This document shows, one piece after another, positions 15,528-25,529 of a stretch of 64,000 bases of DNA (position 1 is its first letter; each line of letters starts with the position of its first letter). The notes beneath the pieces were generated by a model. It did not search any database. It saw only the letters and a program-made list of their open reading frames with translations, and was not told where the DNA came from. This stretch comes from Photobacterium angustum (GTDB lineage Bacteria > Pseudomonadota > Gammaproteobacteria > Enterobacterales > Vibrionaceae), in assembly GCF_002954615.1 (NCBI RefSeq), contig NZ_MSCJ01000003.1, positions 806,001-870,000 on the forward strand, read 5' to 3'. A program made the position numbers and the translations under genes.

Positions 15528-17237
15528 ATGAAATTTAGTCGAAAAAAAATAAGTACATTCATTGGTTCGATAATGGCGGTTTCGGCTTTATTGACTTGTG
15601 GCTCGGCTTTCGCCGCTAATAATGTGGCGAGGCCAGATCTAGATTGGCATGTGTTAGATGGTGTTAAAGTAAATAGCACTGCGTCTTTATGTCCGCAATC
15701 AACAGTAAAAGTGTGCAACAACAACATTCTAGATGCGCTATACGCTGATAATAACTTTATGCCGTATTGGTTAAACCCAGCCCTTGTTAGTGCGATCATG
15801 CCGCAATTACAAGCGTTGGCAGATTCCAACACATTGCCCGGTATGAAGCAGCGTATACAAGAGTTGAAGAAATTAGAGACAAGGCGAGATGAGCGTGGCT
15901 TTGATTTACTATTAACGGATACCTATTTGGTTTACGTGGATTATGTGCACCAGTTAATGCAAGATCCTCGACCGCTATACAATTCGCAGCCAGTAAAATT
16001 AACGTCTTTGTCGTTAACAATGGCTCAGCAATATTTCCCATTAACGGTTCAAAAAATCAATTCTCTTATTCCTTCTTCGCAGTTTGTTCCAACAATGGGG
16101 GTGATTAACCATTTATTAAGCTTGCCAGCTAATCCACTGGATTCAAGTGACGTTCACTTTGGTAAGGTTATTACCATCGGTGAGGCGATCCCTTATGGTG
16201 ACAAAGTTGCAACAGTGCTTTGGAATTTGGGGTATTTAACTCAGCCTCAGTATCAACAAATTGTTGCTCAAGCAAAAATTACAAATAGTGGTGTGATAAA
16301 CCAAGCAATTAAAGCTTTTGAAGGAAACTATGGCTTGAAAGCGGACGGTATTATAGGGCCTGACGTTGTGAGTCAATTAACACGCCCATATACCAGTTTG
16401 GTACGTCTTGCTGCATTAAACTTACAACGTGAGCGTTTTGCCCAATTAGAAGGGGATGGCCCGCAAATTATTGTGAACATTCCTGATTACAAAATGACGC
16501 TATACGATAATCAAAAGCCAGTCTTTGAATCGAAAATTATTGATGGGATGCCAAAACGCCCAACCAATTTGTTCCAGTCATACATTAATACGGTAGTGAT
16601 TAACCCTTACTGGTATGTGCCTGAAACCATTAAAGTGCAGAATACGATCCCATCGGCTAAAGCAAACCCTAATTTCTTAGCGAATAATCGTATGGATGTG
16701 ATTAATAGCTGGAGTGATCGCTCTGTTGTGCCACCAAGTTCAATTGACTGGGCAACGGTAAACCCAAAAACATTTACTCATGAGTTTCGTCAAGATCCTG
16801 GCCCTGAAAATGCGTTAGGTCGGGTCGCATTTTTGATGCCTGATTCATTCTCTGTGTATATGCACGATGAATCTCAATCAGAGTACCCATTGTTTAAACG
16901 TCGTCATCGCGACTTAAGCTCTGGCTGTATGCGTGTACAACAACCACGTAAAATGGCGACACTTATTTTGTCTTATCAAAATATGCCGAATTTGCCTTCT
17001 GTCGACGATATGATTAATACCAACAATCACCGCGAGATTGGCTTAAATACGCATGTGAATCTTGATGTGGCTTACTTAACTGCTTGGGTAACACCGAATG
17101 GTCAGTTAGCGATGCGCCCTGATATATACGGTTACGATAACCCTCGTGCTAAACCGATTCAGAATCAATTTATTTCGATCCCAAATTACCGCACTCATCA
17201 ACGTATGACACTGGCATTGAATGGGCAAAGTAGCTAA
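15528..17237 (+). CDS. ldtD: L,D-transpeptidase, YcbB/LdtD type
   Basis: 569 residues. The N-terminus has a Sec signal (MKFSRKKISTFIGSIMAVSA, cleavage after AFA near residue 33). A peptidoglycan-binding domain is visible as IKAFEGNYGLKADGIIGPDV near residues 265-285. The YkuD catalytic domain has the motif DLSSGCMRVQQP near residue 465 with the nucleophilic Cys, and an upstream His in SVYMHDESQ. These periplasmic enzymes form 3-3 crosslinks in peptidoglycan or attach lipoproteins. Length and domain order match YcbB/LdtD rather than the short ErfK type. AAGGA precedes the start. Single gene, with a strong terminator. Confidence 0.9.
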   Translation: MKFSRKKISTFIGSIMAVSALLTCGSAFAANNVARPDLDWHVLDGVKVNSTASLCPQSTVKVCNNNILDALYADNNFMPYWLNPALVSAIMPQLQALADSNTLPGMKQRIQELKKLETRRDERGFDLLLTDTYLVYVDYVHQLMQDPRPLYNSQPVKLTSLSLTMAQQYFPLTVQKINSLIPSSQFVPTMGVINHLLSLPANPLDSSDVHFGKVITIGEAIPYGDKVATVLWNLGYLTQPQYQQIVAQAKITNSGVINQAIKAFEGNYGLKADGIIGPDVVSQLTRPYTSLVRLAALNLQRERFAQLEGDGPQIIVNIPDYKMTLYDNQKPVFESKIIDGMPKRPTNLFQSYINTVVINPYWYVPETIKVQNTIPSAKANPNFLANNRMDVINSWSDRSVVPPSSIDWATVNPKTFTHEFRQDPGPENALGRVAFLMPDSFSVYMHDESQSEYPLFKRRHRDLSSGCMRVQQPRKMATLILSYQNMPNLPSVDDMINTNNHREIGLNTHVNLDVAYLTAWVTPNGQLAMRPDIYGYDNPRAKPIQNQFISIPNYRTHQRMTLALNGQSS

Positions 17238-17289
17238 TTCGAAAGAAGGTTTTAGTTTCGTAGAATAAAACGCTTATTTAGCGTATGAA

Positions 17290-17318
17290 AAAGGCTAAGT
17301 GAAATACACTTAGCCTTT
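17290..17318 (+). terminator. Terminator of the L,D-transpeptidase gene
   Basis: Perfect stem AAAGGCTAAGTG/CACTTAGCCTTT with a 5-base loop, preceded by an A-run. Confidence 0.85.
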
Positions 17319-17426
17319 GCTGTATTTAATCAGGCAATATTTATACGCTGCCTGTTAATAAATGAAATGCTGACGGATGAATGGGGAGGGATACCAATTT
17401 TCCGATTAGTACTTACTGATTGATTT

Positions 17427-17870
17427 TTAGTCTATACGAGTAATAAAGGTTTGCTCGTCATCTACAAAAGCCACAAAGCCACCGTGATAGATAAACACAC
17501 GACCGCGTCCTTCAACTAGGCAGGCAAGTTGTGGGTTCAAACCTTCTTCGTTATCTTTGCTTTGAAACGTACCTGTATCGGTGATAACACCGCTAAGTGA
17601 AGGCAAATATCCATAAGTACGCTTGGCTTGATCAATCAGGCTCAATTCGCTGGTGGTAGAGAAGCAATAAGGTATCTTACCGGCTTCTTCGATAAACATA
17701 GTTTTGAATTCTTCAAAAGCTGTAATCACCAGCCAGTCGATGTCGTTAACGTGATGAATAAACATAGAGTTTCCCGGTAATTCTGATGTGCATATTCTAT
17801 CACTATCAGTGGCAGAGTGTAGTAGAGATTTCGTTGCTAAAAGCGCTAATTCTGTGCCATTTATAGACAT
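17427..17870 (-). CDS. Hypothetical cytosolic protein
   Basis: 147 residues with no signal peptide or membrane helix; mixed alpha/beta character, ending CLVEGRGRVFIYHGGFVAFV then DDEQTFITRID. Not recognised. Codon use resembles neighbouring core-type genes. Monocistronic, convergent with the L,D-transpeptidase gene; the region beyond its start carries a degenerate hairpin-repeat fragment (17907-17930). Confidence 0.65.
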   Translation of the reverse strand: MSINGTELALLATKSLLHSATDSDRICTSELPGNSMFIHHVNDIDWLVITAFEEFKTMFIEEAGKIPYCFSTTSELSLIDQAKRTYGYLPSLSGVITDTGTFQSKDNEEGLNPQLACLVEGRGRVFIYHGGFVAFVDDEQTFITRID

Positions 17871-18091
17871 TCACCAAGTCCACTTGAGACACTTTTTTCC
17901 AACAAAAAGCCAGCATATTTGCTAACTCATCATTGTCCAATCGTGATTTATTCGCCCCATATTAAGTCTAAAACCATACTAATCTTATGGTAGAAAAATA
18001 TATTACGGTGGGTATATTGCTTGAAAACGAGTTACTGATATAAAACATTGATAATTACAAGTTGAGTAGCAGCTTCCACTTGTAAAGTGAG

Positions 18092-18535
18092 ATGAAAATG
18101 AAAGATATAAAAGGTGTTTTTCGAAACCTTGAAAACATGCTGAGAAATGCGAGTTGGTTCGATGACGACTGGGAGATATACAACCGCGGCAACTATCTCC
18201 AACTCTACAAGGAAAATTGGTTTAATTATCGACAAGGTGGTGTCCACTTTGAGACCTATATTGAAGCGCCTCAAATCAAGCAAAAGGCGTTTCTCGTATG
18301 CATGCATGCCGAAGAAGATTGTCCTGCGCAATCTGAATTTATTCGCCAATTTAAACAGCTTGAACGAGAACGAATTAATAGCTGGAAGGGGTACAAAATT
18401 TCCGAGTCTAGCTACGGCGTATGCCAGCGCACCCTGCAATTGAACTTTAAAAACCTCGAACAGCGAATTTATGAAGAGTTTAATAGACTTAGGACATTGG
18501 AAGCGAGTATCGATCAAGTGTTGCTCGATCTCTAA
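18092..18535 (+). CDS. Conserved hypothetical protein upstream of the DUF1289 gene
   Basis: 147 residues, rich in aromatic and charged residues (NASWFDDDWEIYNRGNYLQL, later GVCQRTLQLNFKNLEQ). No signal or membrane helix. Not recognised as a named family. The stop lies 36 bases before the DUF1289 gene, so they probably form an operon. The overlapping antisense frame covering most of it is a shadow. Confidence 0.65.
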   Translation: MKMKDIKGVFRNLENMLRNASWFDDDWEIYNRGNYLQLYKENWFNYRQGGVHFETYIEAPQIKQKAFLVCMHAEEDCPAQSEFIRQFKQLERERINSWKGYKISESSYGVCQRTLQLNFKNLEQRIYEEFNRLRTLEASIDQVLLDL

Positions 18536-18571
18536 CACGCTTAACTCAGCAACAAGCTGAAGGATTAGACT

Positions 18572-18748
18572 ATGAAGAAACGCAAAAGTCCGTGTATCGA
18601 TTTGTGTGATTTCTCTAGCCAAAAAGGCTGGTGCAGAGGATGCGGCAGAACTCGGCAAGAGTGTAGCCAGTGGAACTCGATGAAGCCCTATGCTGTTAAT
18701 GCGTTACAAAAAGAGCTGCGCAAGAGGCTCTCTCAAATGAAGAATTAA
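18572..18748 (+). CDS. DUF1289 family small cysteine-rich protein
   Basis: 58 residues: MKKRKSPCIDLCDFSS, then QKGWCRGCGRTRQEC and a helical tail. Two Cys pairs in the pattern C-x3-C ... C-x2-C ... C are typical of DUF1289, a small family thought to bind metal (zinc or iron-sulphur), function unknown. GAAGGATTAGAC before the ATG supplies an RBS. It follows the hypothetical gene closely and is probably co-transcribed. Confidence 0.85.
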   Translation: MKKRKSPCIDLCDFSSQKGWCRGCGRTRQECSQWNSMKPYAVNALQKELRKRLSQMKN

Positions 18749-18865
18749 GAGCTCAGAGATTCACTTGGTTGGGTAGTTTTCTAATGCCTAATATATTAAT
18801 TTGATTTGTGAATATTAAAACTTTCTGAGTTGATCTAAATAGGGCAAATTTTACTGGGAGTAAAG

Positions 18866-19777
<912 letters not shown>

Positions 19778-19830
19778 TGAACAATCAATTCTACTTAGTT
19801 GATTAGTCTAAATAATTTATATCCAACACC

Positions 19831-20230
19831 GAGCTAGCTTTCATAGCTAGCTCAGAAATGTCCCGATATAGTTTAGGACAAAAAATCATTCATATCGTAT
19901 TAACGTGATTTTTGATTAGTTTTATTTACTGTGTATATAAACAGTTTAATAACCCGTGGTGATTTTATCGCATGAGTTCTATTTTTAATAAGAAATATCT
20001 TTTGTTAAAAACGGAAGTAAAGTTATAACTAATTGAAAATTAATCAATTTAATGTTGTGTAAATAAGACTGGTTAAATATATTTCTTACTTTTCACATCC
20101 TCACATAAAGCATTAAATGTAAAAAAATGCTATCAACTTCATGATATATAAAGATTATATCGAGTATGATAAAGGTATTTTGTGAGTATATTTTTGCGCG
20201 AAAGTAAGAATGCTTATTAATACACTGTTA
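19831..20230 (+). repeat. Dispersed 400-bp repeat A, copy 3 (upstream of a membrane-protein gene)
   Basis: Aligns along its length with 9413-9820 read in reverse. It starts with a perfect 9-bp stem hairpin GAGCTAGCT-ttcat-AGCTAGCTC (19831-19853) and ends with the almost identical block from GTGAGTATATTTTTGCGCGA to the CTGTTA just before the next gene. It fills nearly all of the spacer 19778-20243. No open frame. Confidence 0.85.
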
Positions 20231-20243
20231 TGAATTGGTCGTG

Positions 20244-20822
20244 ATGATGGTAATGATAATTGTATCTCTTGTGCTTGCGGGAGTAATTGGAGTTTTACTG
20301 CACAAGGTTCCAAAAGAGAAAAAAACGCTATCTTGGGCAATTTCAAGTCTAATACTAATACTATCAATTGCTGTGTCAGCATCAGGTATTTCAGACCCTC
20401 ATTTATTATTCTCTTCATACATCAAAATAGATGATTGCTACAGCAATCAGTTCAACTTAGTTGAGGTTAGACGGAGTAAATCAAGAACCACATTTAAGGT
20501 GCTTGAAGGAGAAAAACCAAAAAGCATTGAACTTGAAGGTGGTTTGGGCTACTGGGTCGGTAGTGAGCCTGATAGAGGACATTGGAGTGGTGAAAATATA
20601 ACAATCACTCAATGTCCTTATTGGGGGTACGGAGTACTATCAAACATGGTTGCGAAAATCTCCATAAATGATGAGGTGATTTTTACCTATCGCAGTAAAA
20701 ATGATTATTTAGAATTGCAGCGTTTCAACCGCTTCTTCGGTTTTGTTTTACTTCCTATCTCTCTGTTATTGTTCATTATTTTACAAGTTTACGTAATGCG
20801 AAGAACAATTCATAACAAATAA
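20244..20822 (+). CDS. Hypothetical inner-membrane protein
   Basis: About 192 residues; the start is ambiguous among TTG 20235, ATG 20244, ATG 20247 and ATG 20253, since no RBS is clear. Two N-terminal hydrophobic helices (MIIVSLVLAGVIGVLLHK, LSWAISSLILILSIAVS), a soluble domain of about 100 residues with two cysteines, and a C-terminal helix (FGFVLLPISLLLFIILQVYV) followed by basic residues. Not recognised. Preceded by repeat A and followed closely by the ABM gene. Unlike its neighbours in origin, as judged by the repeat context. Confidence 0.65.
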   Translation: MMVMIIVSLVLAGVIGVLLHKVPKEKKTLSWAISSLILILSIAVSASGISDPHLLFSSYIKIDDCYSNQFNLVEVRRSKSRTTFKVLEGEKPKSIELEGGLGYWVGSEPDRGHWSGENITITQCPYWGYGVLSNMVAKISINDEVIFTYRSKNDYLELQRFNRFFGFVLLPISLLLFIILQVYVMRRTIHNK

Positions 20823-20849
20823 ATCAATGTTATATGATCAGGACTTTTA

Positions 20850-21167
20850 ATGACACTTTTAGCTAATACTCCAAAGCCACCTTACTATGCTGTTATTTTT
20901 ACTTCAGTTCGTACTGAGGACGATAATGGCTATGAAGAAACTGCAAATAGGATGATTGAGCTTGCTGAACAGCAACAAGGGTATTTAGGTGTAGAATCAG
21001 CAAGAGAATATGTAGGTATTACAGTTTCTTACTGGGCTGATTTGGAGTCTATTAAAAACTGGAAAGCTAATACTGAGCATCAAGAGGCTCAAAAAACCGG
21101 TCGTAAGTTATGGTATGAGTCATTTAAGGTTCGTATTTCAAAAGTTGAACTAGACTATGGTTTTTAA
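20850..21167 (+). CDS. Small antibiotic-biosynthesis-monooxygenase-like protein
   Basis: 105 residues of single ABM fold: YYAVIFTSVRTEDDNGYEET, then GYLGVESAREYVGITVSYW and the WKANTEHQEAQKTGRKLWYE segment typical of the YqjZ-like group. Such proteins form dimeric alpha-beta barrels; some degrade haem or oxidise quinols, many have no known activity. AGGA precedes the ATG, and the gene follows the membrane-protein gene by 27 bases. Confidence 0.85.
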   Translation: MTLLANTPKPPYYAVIFTSVRTEDDNGYEETANRMIELAEQQQGYLGVESAREYVGITVSYWADLESIKNWKANTEHQEAQKTGRKLWYESFKVRISKVELDYGF

Positions 21168-21557
21168 CAAGGTTTTGATTAATTGACAAAAAACAGTTAG
21201 CTTTTGTTCACTGCTCTCATTATTTTTTGCCAGGGAACATACTGTGCGTTACTACTAATACTCATGTTCGACACAATAAATACTGGCCACAACGTTAAGT
21301 GACTTTTTATACCTGCCGTTATTCATGATGTACTCATTTTTTTTCCGAAAATGATTCTGTTGAACATGAGTTAGCTATTGTGGCTAGCTTATTTATCTGC
21401 CTCATCCTCTCATAAAGCGTTAGATGTAAAAAACGCCATCAACCTCATAATATATAGAGATTATATTGAATATGATGAAGGTATTTTATGAGTATATTTT
21501 TGTATAAAATTAAGAGTACTTATTAACATACTGTTATTTGCTTTGGTGGAAATGAAT
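21168..21557. other. Spacer with possible decayed attC and partial repeat A
   Basis: 390 bases. From 21163 the sequence TTTTTAACAAGG ... to ACAACGTTAAGTG near 21290 has the spacing and end boxes of a degenerate attC site, but pairing is weak. The remainder is repeat A copy 4 (21368-21536). No gene seen. Confidence 0.35.
21368..21536 (+). repeat. Dispersed repeat A, copy 4 (middle deleted)
   Basis: Begins with the GAGTTAGCTATTGTGGCTAG hairpin, lacks about 230 central bases, and continues with the CATCCTCTCATAAAGC block and the gene-proximal block GAGTATATTTTTGTATAAAA up to CTGTTA before the GNAT gene. Confidence 0.75.
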
Positions 21558-22016
21558 ATGGAAATCACAATCAGGCGTATCGAAACAGAAAGCATTGAGG
21601 ACAAAGGTATATTCGAGACTCTGTTCAGAGAGTATCTATCTGGATTTTCAGTTGAACACGATCGCTCAATAATTGCTCAGCTATTTATGTTGCCTTATTT
21701 TCACGGATTTATCAGTTTTGTCGACAATAAGCCTGCTGCTTTTGCGGTTTGCTTTGAATCGTTCTCAACTTATCGTGCGCAAAGAGTGATGAATATCCAT
21801 GATTTTATGGTGTCGGACAACTTTCGTGGTAAAGGTGTTGGTAAGGCACAACTGAATGGTATTGAACAGTATTGTCGTGATAATGATTACCTCAAAATTA
21901 CATTAGAGGTCGGTGATGATAATGTTACAGCTAAAAAGCTCTATAGATCATTGGACTACGAAGATTACAGAGTAGTTTTGGAAGGGCAGCAACATTGGCA
22001 AAAGTACCTCAATTAG
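21558..22016 (+). CDS. GNAT-family N-acetyltransferase
   Basis: 152 residues from the ATG at 21558, which has GTGGA at good spacing; upstream in-frame starts at 21543 and 21552 are less suitable. The acetyl-CoA motif A is DFMVSDNFRGKGVGKAQLNG (R-G-x-G-x-G-K), around residues 85-105, followed by LKITLEVGDDNVTAKKLYRS and the motif B tyrosine region LDYEDYRVVL. Acceptor substrate unknown. It is bounded by repeat A upstream and repeat B core directly downstream, looking like a self-contained inserted unit. Confidence 0.9.
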   Translation: MEITIRRIETESIEDKGIFETLFREYLSGFSVEHDRSIIAQLFMLPYFHGFISFVDNKPAAFAVCFESFSTYRAQRVMNIHDFMVSDNFRGKGVGKAQLNGIEQYCRDNDYLKITLEVGDDNVTAKKLYRSLDYEDYRVVLEGQQHWQKYLN

Positions 22017-22023
22017 CACGCAT

Positions 22024-22121
22024 ATAACAGATAAGAATATATGCCGCGCAGCCGACACCTGTCCGAAGTGTTGGACAAGTCTAAGCTACCGTATATAAGT
22101 AAATATTGCGAATATCATGAA
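22024..22121. repeat. Dispersed repeat B core, copy 3 (inverted)
   Basis: About 98 bases matching the cores at 7661-7760 and 12444-12541 in the opposite orientation: TAACAGATAAG, GCCGACACCT, GTTGGACAAG and GTATATAAGTAAATATTG in order. It begins eight bases after the GNAT stop, so in all three copies the core follows a gene's stop codon with the same polarity. Confidence 0.8.
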
Positions 22122-22218
22122 GAGGGATACTGAAAAATCGAGAATCGGATTATCCTTACTTTATAACCTTAAAACTACTTTGCTGGTGGACAGTTGGTAT
22201 GAGTGATTATGAAGTTAA

Positions 22219-22250
22219 AATATAAGCCGCCTAATTTGGCGGCTTATATT
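22219..22250. terminator. Bidirectional terminator
   Basis: Perfect 13-bp stem AATATAAGCCGCC/GGCGGCTTATATT with a 6-base loop and T-rich tracts on both sides, between the GNAT region and the convergent DUF945 gene. Confidence 0.9.
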
Positions 22251-22260
22251 GTTTTTTATA

Positions 22261-23592
22261 TTAACCCTGATTACTCATAAATTGTGGCATGCCATCTTCA
22301 TATTTTATGTGGCTTTCAAGTCGTTCGCCTTTACGAGTTAGTGCATTTTTGTTAATTAGGTTTTGCAAGTCATACTTGCTGAATATCTCTGTTGCGAGCG
22401 TTATTGGTAGTGAGCCTCTGAAATCAAGGATTAGGCTATTTTGCATAACACGATCAAGTTCTTTCATTTTTATTCTTGAAACAGAATCATCAAGTTTAGC
22501 ACTTAGTTTACCTTCAACATTACCCTGAGCCAGATCGCTACTTAAGCTTAGCTCTTTAATGTTTGTGTCTCCTAAGTTTACGTATAGGTTTTCAAACCAA
22601 CGATCAAAGCTTTGGTTTTGATTAATGGTGGCAGGATCACTAAGCTTCTCGGTAATTGAATTCCAAGATCTGTAATCAATGCCATCCAATATAGCTTTAA
22701 TTTGCAGGTTATTGGCGTGAGGGATGCCATCTCTCTGCATATTCTTAGGGAATTTAGCTTCTCCAACTTTAAGTGCAGTATCTAAATTTAGAAGATCGTG
22801 ATTTACTTGGTAGTTTGTGTTTAGAGAGGCATTCTTAAAAGTTACACCGTCATTGCGATCAATAATTACTAACTTGCCTAATGTTATTGAGCTTTTTCCA
22901 TTGAGATAACGATCAGCACTACTTGTACTTTCTGGGTTTATGTTGTCGTTAGAAACAATACTTAGATCAGAAAGGGTGACTTTGTCTTTTCGGCTAAAGA
23001 AATCAAGATATTTCAGTGAAATATCTACTGATTCATGATTGTTTTTTAAGGTGTATTTAAAAATAATTGGGGCCATATAGAATTCACCGCTTTTCGACAT
23101 GTCTGCCGTTTTAACGATGATGTCTTCATTCTCCGATTTTAACACCATTGGCAATATAAACTGATTATGTTCATTAGTGATAGAGTATGGTTTGCCATCA
23201 TGAGTGAATTTTATACCTGAATTAAGCAATTCATCAGAAATCTCTTGCCCTGCTTCACCAGAGACTGCAAAAGATGTATCTGTTGTTACTTTTAGCGGGT
23301 TGGTGGAGTTCACTTCTGTGCTAGCTATTAAAAATAATGGTTCGTCATGAAATCCAGCATCATCACCAAGGAACTGATTCATATTAATGCGGTACTTGGT
23401 AAAAGCTTCACCGCCAAGCATACCAAAATCAGTCTTTTTAGATATTATTGTTATGCCATCAAACTCTGTAGGTAGAAAGTTCGTAGCCTTTTCATAAGCG
23501 GTAGCTACTTTTTGGGAGGTAACATAGTAGGCTCCTGCGCAACCACCAATAGCTGCGATAATAAGCGCCAATGTAGCCTTTGACTTGTTCAT
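22261..23592 (-). CDS. YdgA-like DUF945 family protein
   Basis: About 443 residues from the ATG at 23592; a GTG three codons earlier has AGGA too close. The N-terminal anchor is KATLALIIAAIGGCAGAYYV. A large periplasmic beta-rich domain follows (FDGITIISKKTDFGMLGGEA, later VDISLKYLDFF, LSLSSDLAQGNVEGKLSAKL), which is the pattern of DUF945 proteins such as YdgA. Function of the family is poorly known; they resemble AsmA-like envelope proteins in their repeated beta strands. Monocistronic. Confidence 0.8.
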   Translation of the reverse strand: MNKSKATLALIIAAIGGCAGAYYVTSQKVATAYEKATNFLPTEFDGITIISKKTDFGMLGGEAFTKYRINMNQFLGDDAGFHDEPLFLIASTEVNSTNPLKVTTDTSFAVSGEAGQEISDELLNSGIKFTHDGKPYSITNEHNQFILPMVLKSENEDIIVKTADMSKSGEFYMAPIIFKYTLKNNHESVDISLKYLDFFSRKDKVTLSDLSIVSNDNINPESTSSADRYLNGKSSITLGKLVIIDRNDGVTFKNASLNTNYQVNHDLLNLDTALKVGEAKFPKNMQRDGIPHANNLQIKAILDGIDYRSWNSITEKLSDPATINQNQSFDRWFENLYVNLGDTNIKELSLSSDLAQGNVEGKLSAKLDDSVSRIKMKELDRVMQNSLILDFRGSLPITLATEIFSKYDLQNLINKNALTRKGERLESHIKYEDGMPQFMSNQG

Positions 23593-23874
23593 GTTTTTCA
23601 CAGTCCTGTAATTGAATTATAATATTATCTTACTGAATTAAATGACTATAACTAAAAATTCCCAGCGCGTAAATGCGTATTTTTGCTTCTAAGTTTTGGT
23701 TTAAATAATAATAAAAACGAGTATGTAAATCTCAATTTTTATAATAAAAGTGATTTGGATACTTTTAATATTATGGTTAATAATTCCTCTGCAATACTTT
23801 GTTGTAGAGCTAATTTATAGCGATTCATTATGCTATAAATTATCGAATGTTATTTTTGAATAGAGAAGTAAGCT

Positions 23875-24087
23875 ATGAGTAGAAAAAGGCCGTCAGTAAA
23901 AGACCTTTTAGAAAGATTAACAAGTTATACAGCACACTTTGATGAACAAGCGGTTATAAGTAAAAAAGATTGGTTGTCTTATTTGGAAAATATGGATGAA
24001 GCGGACAGCGATTTTCTAGTTGAACGAGTCGATGTTTTTGATTCTTCGCGATTTGAATTTTGGGAAGATGACAAGATTAAGAACTAG
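23875..24087 (+). CDS. Hypothetical small acidic protein
   Basis: 70 residues: MSRKRPSVKDLLERLTSYTA, then an acidic C-terminal half (DEADSDFLVERVDVFDSSRF). No signal, helix or known motif. GAGAAG before the ATG and sensible codon use support it. Located between the DUF945 gene and a repeat A fragment at the border of the defence-like locus. Function unknown. Confidence 0.5.
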   Translation: MSRKRPSVKDLLERLTSYTAHFDEQAVISKKDWLSYLENMDEADSDFLVERVDVFDSSRFEFWEDDKIKN

Positions 24088-24229
24088 TGCAAAAAAAAGA
24101 AAACTCTCTAGAAATTGATATTGTTAATCTTTGAATCTGAAGTGGATAAGGTAATTTGACAACTAGGTTGGCAATTTCCGAGCACTTCAGAGCATTTGTT
24201 TTTTGTAGTAAAAGTCATGTTTCATCTCT

Positions 24230-24325
24230 GAGCTAGTTTCTCTGCTAACTCATAATTGCCCTAAATTTGTTAGATCAAATACTCATCCATATCGTATTAA
24301 CATGGTTTCGAATTCTTAGTTTTAC
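24230..24325 (+). repeat. Dispersed repeat A, partial copy 5
   Basis: Starts with the hairpin GAGCTAG...CTAACTC, then CATAATTGCCC, TTAGATCAAA, CTCATCCATATCGTATTAAC and ATGGTTT, matching the distal quarter of repeat A. The gene-proximal half is missing. It lies in a 306-base spacer (24088-24393) that has no gene and is next to the left end of the SMC/TOPRIM locus. Confidence 0.65.
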
Positions 24326-24393
24326 TAGCTTGGAAATATGAGGCAGCAATTTCATTTCGTTAATGCCTTACATTGAGATTTTTCTAAGTTAAA

Positions 24394-25254
24394 TTAAGTA
24401 TTGATAAATCCAGGCACTAGAGCCCGAATAGAGTCAACATTCTCCAGTTCGTGCCTATTCATTAACTGCAAGTTGAAGGCATGCGGCGGCAAAGAAGCAT
24501 CAGGAGTGCAGTCAACATTAAGATCATTTAATACGAAACCTGCTAACGCTTCGTTGGTTGTAATGTTTCGCACGTATTGTCCCTCCATCCCAAGATCAAT
24601 GGCTAAGTCATTTCTATTTTCATGCTTAGAGTGCGGTGCAACACTTAGGACGACATCACGGTTCCAAAGAGCATCGTCCTCTATAGTCTTGTCGTATAAG
24701 CTGTCGGTTTGCTCAGCCTTAAGAATTCGACTGATTCTAAAGCACAGGAATTTACGTCTTTTACTGTCCCAAGCACGAATGTGCCAAGCTCCAAGTCCTT
24801 TAAATAGAGAATGAGGAGTCAGGGTTCTATTCTCGGTGCTAGTTGAGGAACTGTATAGGACAGAGATACTTTGTTTGTTCAGGATCGACCTTGTGACTTG
24901 AGAGACGATATCAATTGATAGTGAATCCAAAACTGTTGCGAAGCTGCTTACACCATAAGTTGTTACGGGAATTGAGTTCAACTCTTGGCCCCATGCGATT
25001 AACCTCAGAGCAGCTTCTGGGTCATGCTCAAAGGCTGGGCTAAACGATGCTGACCTTATATATGCTCGCAGGCTTTCGTTGAAAACCGTGTTTTCAGAAA
25101 AACGTTCTTTGTAAGCGTTAAAAGAACGGCTTGCTGTAGCAACGGCAATATCACCGTGCTGAATAAGGTCGGAGCGATTCACTTTCCCAAAGAAGCTGAG
25201 ATAGAAATCAATAAGCCTTAGTCGTTTGGTTTGCGGAGATTCGACACAACGCAC
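24394..25254 (-). CDS. WYL-domain transcriptional regulator of the CapW/BrxR kind
   Basis: 286 residues from a GTG at 25254 with AAGGGC nine bases before; an in-frame TTG at 25272 is the alternative. The N-terminal winged-HTH begins RLRLIDFYLSFFGKVNRSDL and continues ATASRSFNAYKERF, the pattern of the homodimeric regulators placed beside BREX and CBASS systems. The WYL ligand-sensing domain is at about residues 135-190 (TLTPHSLFKGLGAWHIRAWD, then FLCFRISRIL), followed by a WCX-like C-terminal extension. It is divergent from the SMC-type operon across a 275-base spacer. It likely represses that operon until a phage- or DNA-derived signal is sensed; this last is inference. Confidence 0.85.
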   Translation of the reverse strand: MRCVESPQTKRLRLIDFYLSFFGKVNRSDLIQHGDIAVATASRSFNAYKERFSENTVFNESLRAYIRSASFSPAFEHDPEAALRLIAWGQELNSIPVTTYGVSSFATVLDSLSIDIVSQVTRSILNKQSISVLYSSSTSTENRTLTPHSLFKGLGAWHIRAWDSKRRKFLCFRISRILKAEQTDSLYDKTIEDDALWNRDVVLSVAPHSKHENRNDLAIDLGMEGQYVRNITTNEALAGFVLNDLNVDCTPDASLPPHAFNLQLMNRHELENVDSIRALVPGFINT

Positions 25255-25298
25255 AATGATTGCCCTTATCAAAATGAACTGTACTAATTTACTCTAAC

Positions 25299-25312
25299 GA
25301 ATCATTTGATTC
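25299..25312. promoter_or_regulatory. Candidate operator of the WYL regulator
   Basis: Inverted repeat GAATCA-TT-TGATTC in the divergent promoter region, with an additional half-site TTGATTC at about 25332. TATGAT at 25321-25326 could be a -10 box for the plus-strand operon, so the palindrome would overlap its -35 region. Confidence 0.5.
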
Positions 25313-25529
25313 CAATGTAATATGATACTAGTTGATTCTTTGACCGCTAGTAGACACGACACACTTGGTTCTTTTGGGTGTTGAGGCATTTCTATCTTAA
25401 ACGCAGCCTGTGAACTCTGGTGGTAGTTGGAAGCTCTAATAATGGACTTACTTAGTGGCAGCCGAGTCAGTAAGTTTGTTGTAGATCATTCACTAACCGA
25501 GGGGTTGAGAATATCTCTACCGCACTGTG

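Noticed and set aside
15473..16041. Minus-strand frames over the start of the L,D-transpeptidase gene
   Set aside because: Antisense to a confidently identified enzyme with signal peptide and RBS.
18032..18658. Minus-strand 208-residue frame
   Set aside because: It lies opposite the 147-residue hypothetical and DUF1289 genes, which have an RBS and family-like sequence; the minus frame does not resemble any protein.
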